Shown piece after piece: positions 52,664-61,634 of a DNA stretch of 64,000 bases (its first letter is position 1; each line of letters begins with the position of its first letter). Made by a program: the position numbers and the translations under genes. Below the pieces are notes generated by a model. The model made no database searches, was not told the DNA's origin, and saw only the letters and a program-made list of their open reading frames with translations. Source of the DNA: JANSXG01 sp965652425 (GTDB taxonomy: Bacteria > Planctomycetota > Phycisphaerae > Phycisphaerales > UBA1924); NCBI GenBank assembly GCA_965652425.1, contig CBFGVX010000001.1, positions 33,080 through 97,079 of the forward strand, given 5' to 3'.

Positions 52664-55600
52664 ATGTTGACCATGACCCGTCTTGCCGTTTCTGTCGTCC
52701 TTGCCATGAGTGCATCCGCCGCAGCGCAGTGGACCGGGACCGAAGATGAACCCCGGCGCGTCCTGATCGGCCCTGACGGCGAGATGCAGTTCCTGCCCAC
52801 CGTTGAGGAGATGGTCGACGCCGCATCGCGCGGCACGGACATCTCGCCTTTCGCCGACTACGCCCAGCGCCGTCTTGAGCTGCTCGGTTTGGTCAGCGAA
52901 GTCGTCTATGTCGACGACGATGCTCCGGTCGGAGGCGACGGGACCAGTTGGCAAACGGCCCACCAGAGCTTGCAGGATGCGCTCGCGCAGGATTACTCCG
53001 ATCGACTCGTCGAGATCCGCATGGCCGAGGGCACTTACCGGCCCGATCGGTCCGGAGGCACCAACACCCAGGATCCCGCGGCTTCGTTCTCGCCGCGATA
53101 TGAGGATACCGAAGAGCCAACCGGTGTATTCCGAATCATCGGCGGCTACGCGGGGCTCGGCGCGAGCGATCCGGATCAGAATGATCCTCAGCAATTCCGA
53201 ACCGTGATCTCCGGCGATCTGCTCGGCGATGACGGGCCGGACTTCACCAACTACGACGACAACACGCTCGTGCTGTTCAAGGAGTTCAACAGCGAGCTGC
53301 ACGGGCTGGTGATCGAGCGTGCGAAGCAGGCGATGGTGGGGGAGGGGAGTCTGACGATCGATGGGTGTGTGGTGCGGTTCCACTCTGGATTCGATGGCAC
53401 CGGTGCTGCCAAACTCGCGGGAGATGTGCTGATCGTGAAGCGCAGTACGTTCTTTCGCAATCGCTCCGATTGGGCAGGAGGAGCTCTTCAGGTCTACGCG
53501 CCACATGTCGCCCTGGTCAGTAATCGTTTCCTCTCGAACACCGGGCTCGTGCAGGGTGGCGCGGTTCGGACGGCGATCGCGCCTTGGCTGACGATTCTGC
53601 AGAACAACTACTTTGCCGGGAACAGCGTGGAAGGCGAGAACGGTTCGGTCGGCGGTGCGGCTTCGATCTACACGCAGTCGATCAGCGCATGCAATACGCT
53701 CGTTTTCAACCGGTCGGTGGATGGTGAAGGAGGCGGATACGGGCGCAGCAGTTGGCTTCTTGCAGATCACTACACCGTTTTCGATGTGTATCACGAAAAC
53801 GCCGGAATCTCGGGTCGCGGTCTGCATGAGCAGTTTCCATCGCTGCCGATGTCGCGCGATCGCATGAATTCCGAGCCCGATGAACACTTCATACGGGGTA
53901 GTTTCGTTCAGGGCTGGGAGTCCTCGGAGTCCAATCGCCTCGGGAGTTACGCGAGCACACGCGATTCCATTCGCGACAACTCAGGCGAGGAAGTGCTGTT
54001 CGTCGACTTGGCCGGTCCGGACGGCATCATCGGGACGCCTGATGATGATCCGACACCGCGTCCGGACTCACCGAATGTTGATCGCGCGGTCCATCTCGAA
54101 GGAGTGGAAATCGCGCTGCTTGACTACGCCGATCTAAACGACAACGGCGTGATCGATGAGCAACTTCCATACGACCTACTTGGGAACCTGAGGTCAATCG
54201 ATACACCAGGTATCGGCGCCAGCGGTGGTATCGATGCAGGAGCCGTTGAGTTTGCCGCGGATGCCGGTCGGTTTGATTTTGATCGGCCGATCAGCGGTCG
54301 GCGCGTCGATCCGCGTTCTGGCTGCAGCGGCGAAGAGCCAATCCGCCTCTACGTGGAAGCGGGTGCATTCTTCGGCGGGGACGGATCGTCTTGGGGCGAG
54401 GCGCTCCGAGAACTGACCGAAGCGCTCACAATCGCGCAAACACACTGCGGACCAGTTGAGATCTGGCTTGCAGCCGGGACATATCTGCCTGATTTCTCGG
54501 TTCCGGAGTACCGCGCATCGTTCCGCCCGACCGACAACGTGACCATCCTCGGCGGTTTTGCTGGTTGGGAGGATGCAGCCGATCAGCGTGACCCAGAAGC
54601 CAATCCGACGATCCTGAGTGGTGACCGGCTGCACAACGACGACCCCGACGATCCGAACTCAATCGTCGACAATGCGTATCGCGTGGTCTTCGTGACTGGC
54701 GATCGTGGCGGTGGCGTGATCGATGGTGTCACTATTCGGGGTGGTCACGCGCGGGCACGAGAGTATGCGGGACTGATTTCGCTCATCGAAGGCTGTGTCT
54801 TCGCGACCGGTCCGTACTCGCGCGGTGGTGGGGTATCGGTCGCCAACGGCGAACTGGAGCTGATCAACTGCACTGTCTCGGCCTGTTCCGCGTATTTCGG
54901 GGCAGCAGTATCCGTGTATGGCCGAGGCGTGGTTCGCGCGAGCGGTTTGCAGGTGCTCAATGATCAGTTCGGCAACGACTGCTTCGAGATTCGATCGCAG
55001 GTTGATGCTTTTGGCACCGATTCGATCCTCGTTCGCCCGTCTGTGCTTTCAATCCAGGATTCGGTGCTCCCAGTGACAGCGACCACTACGCCTTTCGGGG
55101 CGGGCGAATTCGCGAACGGTTCGCTCGAACTCATCCGTAGTGATGTTGATGCAGGAACCCGCTTTGGAAGCTCGAGTGATGGGTATACGGTCGGTGCAAA
55201 TCGTCTGTATGTGCGAGATCTGGACACGGATTCCTCGTTGATCCGGCGGGTCGGCAGGATTGACGCCGCGATCACGAAGATCAATGCGTCTACGCTGATC
55301 GGTCCGAGTCTGATCCGCTTTCATCCACCGGTTCGATTGCCGCAGTTTGTGAGTCTGAAACTCAGCAACTCGATCGCGGTGCCGTTTGCATACAGTTACG
55401 CCGAGTTGCAGCCCGTGTCTGTGGCAGACCATTGCCTGTACGCGGGAACCAACTTCGCCCACCGAAGTTCCGAGATACTTGTGGGACCGAATGCTTTCCA
55501 AGCGATTTTCGTCGACTTTCGAGGGCCTGACGACCAAGTCCAGACCCCCGACGGCGACTACCGCCTCGCCCCCGGCTCCCCCGCCATCAACACCGGGCTC

Positions 55601-55864
55601 AACGAGTTCGTCACTTCCGAGTTCGACCTCGACGGCAACCCGCGCATCGTCGGCTCGGTCGTTGATCGCGGGGCCTACGAATTCACCGGCACCTGCACCG
55701 GCGATGTCAACGGCGACGGTGTGATCGATCTCGACGACCTGAACATGGTCCTCAGCAACTTCGGCGAGCAACTGCCCTTCGGCGATGCTGACGGCAGCGG
55801 CACCGTCGATCTGGATGACCTCAACATCGTGCTCACGCTGTTCGGGCAGGAGTGTGCTGGATAA
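52664..55864 (+). CDS. secreted right-handed beta-helix protein with C-terminal type I dockerin
   Basis: The 1066-residue product starts with a signal peptide (MLTMTRLAVSVVLAMSASAA). Two modules of the DUF1565/choice-of-anchor kind are visible: VYVDDDAPVGGDGTSWQTA near 86 and a second similar start (GDGSSWGEALRELTEAL) near 570. Each is followed by beta-helix turns. The last 56 residues are a dockerin pair: GDVNGDGVIDLDDLN and GDADGSGTVDLDDLN, with calcium-binding Asp/Asn positions intact. GAAGAGG lies upstream of the ATG. Part of the middle uses less GC-rich codons than the ends. It may bind a cohesin elsewhere or be anchored through the dockerin. Confidence 0.92.
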   Translation: MLTMTRLAVSVVLAMSASAAAQWTGTEDEPRRVLIGPDGEMQFLPTVEEMVDAASRGTDISPFADYAQRRLELLGLVSEVVYVDDDAPVGGDGTSWQTAHQSLQDALAQDYSDRLVEIRMAEGTYRPDRSGGTNTQDPAASFSPRYEDTEEPTGVFRIIGGYAGLGASDPDQNDPQQFRTVISGDLLGDDGPDFTNYDDNTLVLFKEFNSELHGLVIERAKQAMVGEGSLTIDGCVVRFHSGFDGTGAAKLAGDVLIVKRSTFFRNRSDWAGGALQVYAPHVALVSNRFLSNTGLVQGGAVRTAIAPWLTILQNNYFAGNSVEGENGSVGGAASIYTQSISACNTLVFNRSVDGEGGGYGRSSWLLADHYTVFDVYHENAGISGRGLHEQFPSLPMSRDRMNSEPDEHFIRGSFVQGWESSESNRLGSYASTRDSIRDNSGEEVLFVDLAGPDGIIGTPDDDPTPRPDSPNVDRAVHLEGVEIALLDYADLNDNGVIDEQLPYDLLGNLRSIDTPGIGASGGIDAGAVEFAADAGRFDFDRPISGRRVDPRSGCSGEEPIRLYVEAGAFFGGDGSSWGEALRELTEALTIAQTHCGPVEIWLAAGTYLPDFSVPEYRASFRPTDNVTILGGFAGWEDAADQRDPEANPTILSGDRLHNDDPDDPNSIVDNAYRVVFVTGDRGGGVIDGVTIRGGHARAREYAGLISLIEGCVFATGPYSRGGGVSVANGELELINCTVSACSAYFGAAVSVYGRGVVRASGLQVLNDQFGNDCFEIRSQVDAFGTDSILVRPSVLSIQDSVLPVTATTTPFGAGEFANGSLELIRSDVDAGTRFGSSSDGYTVGANRLYVRDLDTDSSLIRRVGRIDAAITKINASTLIGPSLIRFHPPVRLPQFVSLKLSNSIAVPFAYSYAELQPVSVADHCLYAGTNFAHRSSEILVGPNAFQAIFVDFRGPDDQVQTPDGDYRLAPGSPAINTGLNEFVTSEFDLDGNPRIVGSVVDRGAYEFTGTCTGDVNGDGVIDLDDLNMVLSNFGEQLPFGDADGSGTVDLDDLNIVLTLFGQECAG

Positions 55865-55926
55865 CAGGAGCCCGGATCGCGAGCTTCGGGTACCCGGTTT
55901 GGAATGACAACTGAGAAAGGCAAAGA

Positions 55927-55954
55927 GATACCCGGGGCTCGCGCCCCGGGCTCT
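55927..55954. terminator. strong hairpin between convergent genes
   Basis: CCCGGGGC (55931-55938) pairs with GCCCCGGG (55943-55950) around TCGC; outer AGAG and CTCT can extend it across a small bulge. It lies between the convergent dockerin and thioredoxin genes and could end both transcripts, though no T run follows. Confidence 0.55.
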
Positions 55955-55967
55955 TGTGGGCTGCCCT

Positions 55968-56474
55968 TTACTCGCCGCTGCGTTCCTCCAGCCAGTTCTT
56001 CAGGAAGCCCGCGCCCATCGAGCCCTCGAACGCGCCGACGACGCGGCCTTCGTCGAGCATGATGGTCGCCGGAATCGTGCCGCCGAAGTTCAGGAGCATG
56101 GCTTCGCTGCGCTCGAGGCGGTCGGCGTCGAGCATGACGGCGATGGTGCGTTCGCTGAGCCACGCCTGGACGGTCTCGTCGGCGAGGGCGTTGCGCTTGT
56201 AGTTCTGGCAGGGTCCGCACAAGTCGGCGGTGACGACGGCGAAAACGGGCTTGTTCTCCGCCGCGCTGAGGTCCATGGCCTCCATCAGCGACACGCCGTC
56301 GCGGAAGACGGGCGGCGTCGGCGCGGGGCGGCCGTTGTACCAGACGAACAGTGAGAACAGTCCGACGAGCACCAGCCCGACGAGGAGCTGGGTGAGCATG
56401 GAGCGTTTGCCGGTGCGCTCGGGAGCGGGGGCTTCGTGCTGGTGGGTGGTGGTGTCGCTGTGCGGGGTGTTCAT
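55968..56474 (-). CDS. membrane-anchored thioredoxin-fold protein
   Basis: From the ATG at 56474 the product is 168 residues: a short hydrophilic N-terminus, one membrane helix (about 26-46) and a thioredoxin-like domain. The active site is LCGPCQNYKR near residue 84 (CGPC), and the cis-Pro loop is GTIPATIML. It probably works outside the cytoplasm, in disulfide reduction or cytochrome maturation. The upstream in-frame region has no family sequence. Confidence 0.85.
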   Translation of the reverse strand: MNTPHSDTTTHQHEAPAPERTGKRSMLTQLLVGLVLVGLFSLFVWYNGRPAPTPPVFRDGVSLMEAMDLSAAENKPVFAVVTADLCGPCQNYKRNALADETVQAWLSERTIAVMLDADRLERSEAMLLNFGGTIPATIMLDEGRVVGAFEGSMGAGFLKNWLEERSGE

Positions 56475-56809
56475 GGGATGCAAACCCGCAAGAAGCGCGG
56501 GGTATTCCGGCCGGGTTGGGCGATGCGTGCGCGGCTGGGTCCGGATATGGGATCGGTCTGGGTGGGCTGTGTCGGTCGTTCCCCGGCTTGGGGAGGGGAT
56601 TCGTGGGGTGTGTTGATGCGAGGCAGAACCGGGCATGGGGTACGGGTCGAAAGTTGAAACGGTGGAGAGAGCGGGGTCGATGGGCCAGGAGTCCATCGGC
56701 CCCATTTGAAAGCTACAGAGCAGAGCCACCGGCGCGATCAATGCGGGCGCGCCGGGCAATCGTCATCGCGGCGGGCCGAATCCGCCGCCTGAACCACGGG
56801 CCACTGTTC
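56475..56809. other. intergenic region between the thioredoxin and PilZ genes, with strong hairpin
   Basis: This gap of 335 bases is shared by divergent genes. At 56673-56703 an 11-base stem (GGGGTCGATGG with CCATCGGCCCC, one G-U pair in RNA) closes a nine-base loop that contains CAGGAG. It lies about 106 bases before the PilZ ATG and could be part of its leader. I see no clear promoter boxes or gene. Confidence 0.45.
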
Positions 56810-57196
56810 ATGAAGCACGACACACGACGCGGCGATGATCTCGACCTGACCTCTGGCGGCGCGGTGGACACCGGTCAGCGTCAGAGTCCGCGCGTGAGCG
56901 GGTTGTGCCTGAATGAGCTGCTGTGCAGCGCGGGCCGAGCGATCGACATCTCGACGCGCGGCATGCGGATCCAGTGCCGCCGTCGCTGGAAGCCGGGGCA
57001 GAGACGATCCATCACGCTGATCGAGGGCTCGCTGCTGGTGCGGGTGGAGGCCGAGTGCGTCTGGTGCCGCAAGGTTGGCACGCTGAAGCACACGGTCGGT
57101 CTGGCGTTCACGACGGTGTCGCCGGAGTCGGCGGAGCTGTTGAGCCAGATCGTGTCGCGCCAGAATAAGGCGGACAAGCTGCGTATCGCGGCGTGA
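56810..57196 (+). CDS. PilZ-domain protein
   Basis: The 128-residue product from the ATG at 56810 looks like a stand-alone PilZ domain, which binds cyclic di-GMP. The N-terminal RQSPR motif (near residue 25) and AIDISTRGMRI (near 43-53) fit the RxxxR and D/NxSxxG signatures. Strands such as LVRVEAECVWCRKV and HTVGLAFTTVS follow. The start is uncertain: an in-frame Met 23 residues upstream has no better ribosome site. The partner it controls is not evident. Confidence 0.72.
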   Translation: MKHDTRRGDDLDLTSGGAVDTGQRQSPRVSGLCLNELLCSAGRAIDISTRGMRIQCRRRWKPGQRRSITLIEGSLLVRVEAECVWCRKVGTLKHTVGLAFTTVSPESAELLSQIVSRQNKADKLRIAA

Positions 57197-57208
57197 ATCC
57201 GGTTTTGA

Positions 57209-57249
57209 CTGTGGCATATATTGACACAGACCTGATCCGGTGCAATACT
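57209..57249 (+). promoter_or_regulatory. candidate parDE promoter and operator
   Basis: TTGACA (57221-57226) and AATACT (57244-57249) are 17 bases apart. Transcription would start near 57256, on the ATG of the antitoxin (57255), suggesting a leaderless mRNA. An inverted repeat, CTGTG (57209-57213) and CACAG (57225-57229), overlaps the -35 box and could bind the antitoxin. Confidence 0.5.
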
Positions 57250-57254
57250 CCGGC

Positions 57255-57611
57255 ATGGCCGAACGACGCACCATGAATGTCTCCCTGCCCGAATCCCAGG
57301 AGCGGTTCATCCGCGATCAGGTCGCAACGGGTCGATACCGGTCCGCCAGCGAGGTGGTCCGCGATGGGCTTCGCATGCTGGAGGAGACGGAGCACCGGCG
57401 CCTGCTGGAGAAGATGCTCTACGGTGAGTTGTCCAAGGAAGAGCGCGAATCGCTGCCGCCGGACCTGCTCAAGCGGTTCCGGGATCGGATTGAGGCGATG
57501 ATCGCGGACGCGAGGGATTCCGCGAGCGCCGAGGGCTGGATCGACTCGGACGAACTTCGCTCACGCTTGAGCAAGCGGATCGACAGCGCGAAGCGGAAGC
57601 ACTCCGGGTGA
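57255..57611 (+). CDS. parD: ParD-type ribbon-helix-helix antitoxin
   Basis: The 118-residue product from the ATG at 57255 starts with a ribbon-helix-helix domain (RTMNVSLPESQERFIRDQV, then YRSASEVVRDGLRMLEE). ParD antitoxins are usually 80-90 residues. Here the toxin-binding tail is longer, with an added helical part (about 52-90) before the GWIDSDELRSRLSKRI segment. A GTG at 57240 would add five residues. The toxin gene overlaps its stop by four bases (GTGA), which fits translational coupling. It lies alone, without mobile-element genes. Confidence 0.88.
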   Translation: MAERRTMNVSLPESQERFIRDQVATGRYRSASEVVRDGLRMLEETEHRRLLEKMLYGELSKEERESLPPDLLKRFRDRIEAMIADARDSASAEGWIDSDELRSRLSKRIDSAKRKHSG

Positions 57612-57907
57612 GCGCGTGGCATGTTTCTCCCGCCGCGGCCCGGGACCTTGAGTCGATCGTCGATCACATCGCTGTTGAACAGCAAGAACCCGAAGCCGCG
57701 GCGAAACTGGTCGACGAGTTTCTCGCAGCGTTCGACATGCTCGCGCGTGCCCCGCATGCCGGACACATCCGACCGGAGCTCACGGGTGAAGCCGTCCGCT
57801 GGTGGGTGCTGCACCGGTATCTGATCGTCTACGAACCGCGCGAGCCGCTTCGCATCCTGCGGGTGATCCACGGAGCCCGCGCCATTGAGGCGATGTTCAC
57901 ACCCTGA
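57608..57907 (+). CDS. parE: ParE/RelE-superfamily toxin
   Basis: The 99-residue product has the ParE pattern: WHVSPAAARDLESIVDHIA near the start, ARAPHAGHIRPEL, and the C-terminal LIVYEPREPLRILRVIHGAR. ParE toxins poison DNA gyrase, while related RelE toxins cut mRNA; the YxP...LRILRVIHG pattern favours ParE. It starts with GTG inside the antitoxin stop and ends directly against the convergent kbl stop, without any base between. Confidence 0.9.
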   Translation: MSAWHVSPAAARDLESIVDHIAVEQQEPEAAAKLVDEFLAAFDMLARAPHAGHIRPELTGEAVRWWVLHRYLIVYEPREPLRILRVIHGARAIEAMFTP

Positions 57908-59128
57908 TTACAGCTTCGCGAGCGCATCGACCAGCGTGTCGATGTGCGACTTCTCGTGGGCCGCGGAGATCTGGCAGCGCAGGCGGGCTTCACCCTCGGG
58001 CACCACCGGGTAGCCGAAACCGATCACATACACGCCCATTTCGAGCAGGCGCTTGCTCATGCGGATCGCCGTGCTCGTCTCGCCGACGATGACCGGGCAG
58101 ATCGCGGTGGGGGAGTCGATGACCTCCAGCCCGATCGCCTTGATCCGCTCGCGGGCGTAGCGGCAGTTTTCCTTGAGCTTCGCGACGCGCTCGGGCTCGC
58201 GCATCAGGATCTCGATGGCCTTGTCGGCGCTGCACGCCACGGTCGCCGGCAGCGCGTTGGAGAACAGGGTCGGGCGGCCGCGCTGGATGATCATGTCGAT
58301 GGCGTGCTTCGGTCCGGCGATGTACCCGCCCGCCGCGCCGCCGAGCGCTTTGCCAAGCGTGCCGGTGAACAGGTCGACCTCGGAGCCCGCCATGCCGTAG
58401 TGCTCGTGCGTGCCGCGACCCGTGTCGCCCATGACGCCGGTGCCGTGCGAGTCGTCGACGATGAGCAGCGCGCTGTACTGGTCGCACAGGCGGCGCATGG
58501 TCTTCAGGTCGGCGATCGAGCCCTCCATCGAGAAGACGCCGTCGGTGATGACCCAGATCACGCTGTCGTCCTTCGATTCCTCCCGCGCGGCCTTGAGCTT
58601 CTCCTCGAACGCCCCCATGTCGTTGTTCGGGTAGATGTACTTGCGCACGCCCTTCTTGATCACCCCGGCGAGGCGGATCGAGTCGATGATGCACGCGTGG
58701 TTGAGCGCATCGGACACGATCGCGTCGCCCGGCTCGGCCAGCGTGGGCAGCAGCGCTTCGGTCGCGTTCCAGCACGAGACGAAGGTGTACGCCGCTTCCT
58801 GGTCGAGCAGCTTCGCGATGCGGTCCTCGATCTGGTGGTGGCAGTCGAAGGTGCCGCAGATGAAGCGGACGGAGGCGGTGCCCGCGCCGTACTTCTCCAG
58901 CCCCTTGATGCCCGCTTCGACGACCTCGGGGTGGTTGGCCAGCCCCAGGTAGTTGTTCGAGCACAGGCAGACCGCTTCCTTGGTGGACCCGTCGGGCATC
59001 TTCAGACGCACGGTCGCGTCCATCGGCCCCTTGATGGTCTGCAGGTGCTTCAGCTCCCCCTTGGATTCCAGCTCGGCAAGAATCGACTTCGCGCGGCTGG
59101 CGAACGGATCAGAAGCGGTGGTGGCCAT
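57908..59128 (-). CDS. kbl: glycine C-acetyltransferase (2-amino-3-ketobutyrate CoA ligase)
   Basis: This PLP enzyme makes glycine and acetyl-CoA from 2-amino-3-ketobutyrate in threonine breakdown. The 406-residue product from the ATG at 59128, preceded by AGGAG, has CSNNYLGLANHP, the VDDSHGTGVMG motif, and the PLP Lys in FTGTLGKALGG near 256. GTASVRFICGT supports Kbl over the related BioF and serine palmitoyltransferase. No tdh is next to it. Confidence 0.93.
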   Translation of the reverse strand: MATTASDPFASRAKSILAELESKGELKHLQTIKGPMDATVRLKMPDGSTKEAVCLCSNNYLGLANHPEVVEAGIKGLEKYGAGTASVRFICGTFDCHHQIEDRIAKLLDQEAAYTFVSCWNATEALLPTLAEPGDAIVSDALNHACIIDSIRLAGVIKKGVRKYIYPNNDMGAFEEKLKAAREESKDDSVIWVITDGVFSMEGSIADLKTMRRLCDQYSALLIVDDSHGTGVMGDTGRGTHEHYGMAGSEVDLFTGTLGKALGGAAGGYIAGPKHAIDMIIQRGRPTLFSNALPATVACSADKAIEILMREPERVAKLKENCRYARERIKAIGLEVIDSPTAICPVIVGETSTAIRMSKRLLEMGVYVIGFGYPVVPEGEARLRCQISAAHEKSHIDTLVDALAKL

Positions 59129-59268
59129 GTCGGGTCTCCTGCGAGTGGGGGATGGGGAGGGGATTGTAGCCAAGACCGCGTATTATGGGGGGGCTTGTGT
59201 GTGTGTGACGACCGTGCGAGCGCGATGTGAGCAATCACGATGATAGATATTTTTGAGGATTACGGCAC

Positions 59269-60405
59269 ATGAAATACAAGGCGATAGCCACAACTACCAT
59301 ACTAGTCCTGTCATCTATTTTGGTATGGCATGTGCTGAGTCATGATCGCATTAGCCTCAAAGACGAGATCAAATTACATCAACGATTAATATATGCGTGC
59401 GAGCACGGTTCCATGGAAGATGTGGCCCGATTGATAAATCAAGGCGCTCGGGTAGAATTATATGAATACAACAAAAGATTTGATGAGATTATTTATTTTG
59501 TTTCTGGAAAATCGGCAATCATGGCCTCTGTTCGCAATTCAGATCCACGGGTGGTAGCAGCACTGCTCGACGCTGGTGTGAACCCGCATGTCAGAGACAA
59601 ATATGGTCATACCGCTCTTTGGTATGCGAGAGATAACAAATCTATCCAAGGGTCTATAGAACTGCGTCGCTTGAAAGAATTAATCCTGCCCCCAGCGGAT
59701 GAGCAATTAATCGAAGTTGTAAAAGATGGGAGTGCGTTTGAAATTCGCACTATTTTGGCCTTGGGAGCCAGTGTAGACGCCAGGACGGTAGATGCTGATG
59801 CATTCACACCGCTAATGATCGCAGCGATACATAATACTGATCAGGGGGCTTTGGAGGTTCTGGTTTCGTCCGGTGCAAAGATCAATCAGAGAAGTTGGAA
59901 TGGGTACACGGCTCTTCATCTGGCGGTGTCGAGTGAAAATACAGCAGCTATAACATATTTGTTGGAAAACGGCGCGGACCCTTCCCTGCGTACAGATAAT
60001 GGTCAGACACCCTTAGATATCGCGGCTCCGTGGACGAGCAATGATGTGATCATAAAGGCACTCTTAGAATCCGGCTCACGAGTCAATGAGTCCTCGGGAA
60101 GTGGGATGGCTACACTGATGCGCGCGGCGATGAATAAGAACAAGTCCATATCTCGACTGTTATTGTCGGCGGGGGCAGACCCGAATTTGGTGACACGGGA
60201 AGGGTCTACGGCGTTAATGTACGCCGCTAGAGTAAACAGCAATCCAGATGTAATTGCTGAATTGCTGGCAGCAGGTGCAAATCCTATTGCAGCAGACGAG
60301 GCTGGCAAAACCGCTCTCGACTACGCCGAGCAGAACGAAGCCCTTCAGGGCACAGAAGCGCTCGAACGCTTGCGCCAAGCCACCGAGAAAGCCCGGACAC
60401 CATGA
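59269..60405 (+). CDS. ankyrin-repeat protein, low-GC, with native-like 3' end
   Basis: The 378-residue product starts with one membrane helix or signal (TTTILVLSSILVWHVLS). At least seven ankyrin repeats follow, e.g. GYTALHLAVSSENTAAITYL and GSTALMYAARVNSNPDVIAE. Bases 59270-60290 are clearly AT-rich with codons such as ATA, TTA and AGA. The last 115 bases are GC-rich and nearly repeat the end of the next gene (TALDYAEQNEALQGTEALER here, TALDYAEENEDLQGTEALER there). This suggests acquired DNA that recombined with a native ankyrin gene. Its stop overlaps the next start in an ATGA. Confidence 0.85.
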   Translation: MKYKAIATTTILVLSSILVWHVLSHDRISLKDEIKLHQRLIYACEHGSMEDVARLINQGARVELYEYNKRFDEIIYFVSGKSAIMASVRNSDPRVVAALLDAGVNPHVRDKYGHTALWYARDNKSIQGSIELRRLKELILPPADEQLIEVVKDGSAFEIRTILALGASVDARTVDADAFTPLMIAAIHNTDQGALEVLVSSGAKINQRSWNGYTALHLAVSSENTAAITYLLENGADPSLRTDNGQTPLDIAAPWTSNDVIIKALLESGSRVNESSGSGMATLMRAAMNKNKSISRLLLSAGADPNLVTREGSTALMYAARVNSNPDVIAELLAAGANPIAADEAGKTALDYAEQNEALQGTEALERLRQATEKARTP

Positions 60406-61634
60406 CCCGACTCGCCACCCTCCTCCTCACCGGCCTCTGCATCCTCGCACCCCAAACCCACACTCAGGACAAGCCGCGAAACCCTTATTTCCCCAGCGCG
60501 CCTCAAGAGGCGCTCTTCGAAGCCGCCCAGAGGGGTTCGCTCGAAGGCATCCGCGCCGCCATCGAAGCTGGGGCCGATGTGAACTGGCGTGAAGATTCCG
60601 GCGCATCGGCCCTCTCCTACGCCGCGGCGAACGCCACCGACCCTGCGGTGATCGAATACCTCGTGGACGAGTTGGGAGCCGACCTGCTCGCTCGGCATCA
60701 CTATTGGACCCCGCTCCACTGCGCTGCGAGTTCGACGAAGAACAACGCCGCCGTCGTCAAGGCGCTGGTCGAGCGGTACGCTCCGCCCCGAGCGCCCGCC
60801 ACCATGGCCGAACTCCCGCAGTGCTTCGATGGTGGGAACCCGATCATGCTTGCGGCGGGAGCGGGCCGCTCCACAGAAATCCTCGATGCGCTCATGACCT
60901 ACGCCACTGTCAGCGACCTGCAGGTGCGCGACAGCGAAGGCCGCAACGCCCTCATGCGCTGCGCCAGAACACCCAGCCGCGCCGACCAGATCCGCTGGCT
61001 GCTCGACCACGGGGCCGACCAGGACATCCAGAACGACTCGATGCGATTCTCACGCGGCGAGGGTTTCAACCGCACCGCGCTGATGAAGGCGGCGATGCGG
61101 AACTGTCCTGAGAATTTGCGCGCATTACTCTTTGTGACCCGCACCACGGACGCCGGTGCGCACCACCGATCCCGCCAGTTCGATCCGGACATCACCGACG
61201 ACTTCGGCAAGACCGCGCTGCATTATGCCTATGAGAATGACGCCCTCAAGGGCTCGAAAGAGCTTCACTTTCTGGACTCCGCGTTTCAGGTGAACCGCCT
61301 CTGGAAGGCCGCCGCTCACGGAGGCGAGGATCATCTGCGTGACACCGTTACTTTCTTGGGACATTTTCCTCATCTGCGGAGCGCGTTTAGCGTGCGGCGA
61401 GCGGACGGCGCTCATGTGCTCATGATCGCCGCACAGTCCAACCCCGATCCCGGTGTCTTGATGATGCTTCTGGACATGCTGGAGTGGCCTGAACCGAAGG
61501 TGCTGGCCGACACGATCGATCTGACCGAAACCGATGACTACGGAATAACCGCTCTCGACTACGCCGAGGAAAACGAAGACCTTCAGGGCACCGAAGCGCT
61601 GGAGCGGCTCCGCTCGGTCGCCTCAACTCGATGA
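60402..61634 (+). CDS. secreted ankyrin-repeat protein
   Basis: The 410-residue product has a signal peptide (MTRLATLLLTGLCILAPQTH) and ankyrin repeats such as LEGIRAAIEAGADVNWREDS and GRNALMRCARTPSRADQIRW. Composition is GC-rich, like the rest of the window. It is translationally coupled to the low-GC ankyrin gene and shares with it the C-terminal block. The two may be products of duplication and partial replacement. Its binding partner is unknown. It overlaps the convergent DUF3592 gene by 12 bases. Confidence 0.85.
   Translation: MTRLATLLLTGLCILAPQTHTQDKPRNPYFPSAPQEALFEAAQRGSLEGIRAAIEAGADVNWREDSGASALSYAAANATDPAVIEYLVDELGADLLARHHYWTPLHCAASSTKNNAAVVKALVERYAPPRAPATMAELPQCFDGGNPIMLAAGAGRSTEILDALMTYATVSDLQVRDSEGRNALMRCARTPSRADQIRWLLDHGADQDIQNDSMRFSRGEGFNRTALMKAAMRNCPENLRALLFVTRTTDAGAHHRSRQFDPDITDDFGKTALHYAYENDALKGSKELHFLDSAFQVNRLWKAAAHGGEDHLRDTVTFLGHFPHLRSAFSVRRADGAHVLMIAAQSNPDPGVLMMLLDMLEWPEPKVLADTIDLTETDDYGITALDYAEENEDLQGTEALERLRSVASTR

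Noticed and set aside
59191..59204. GT-rich microsatellite-like run before the ankyrin gene
   Set aside because: It is only a few GT units, not in a coding frame, and too short to support a phase-variation claim.
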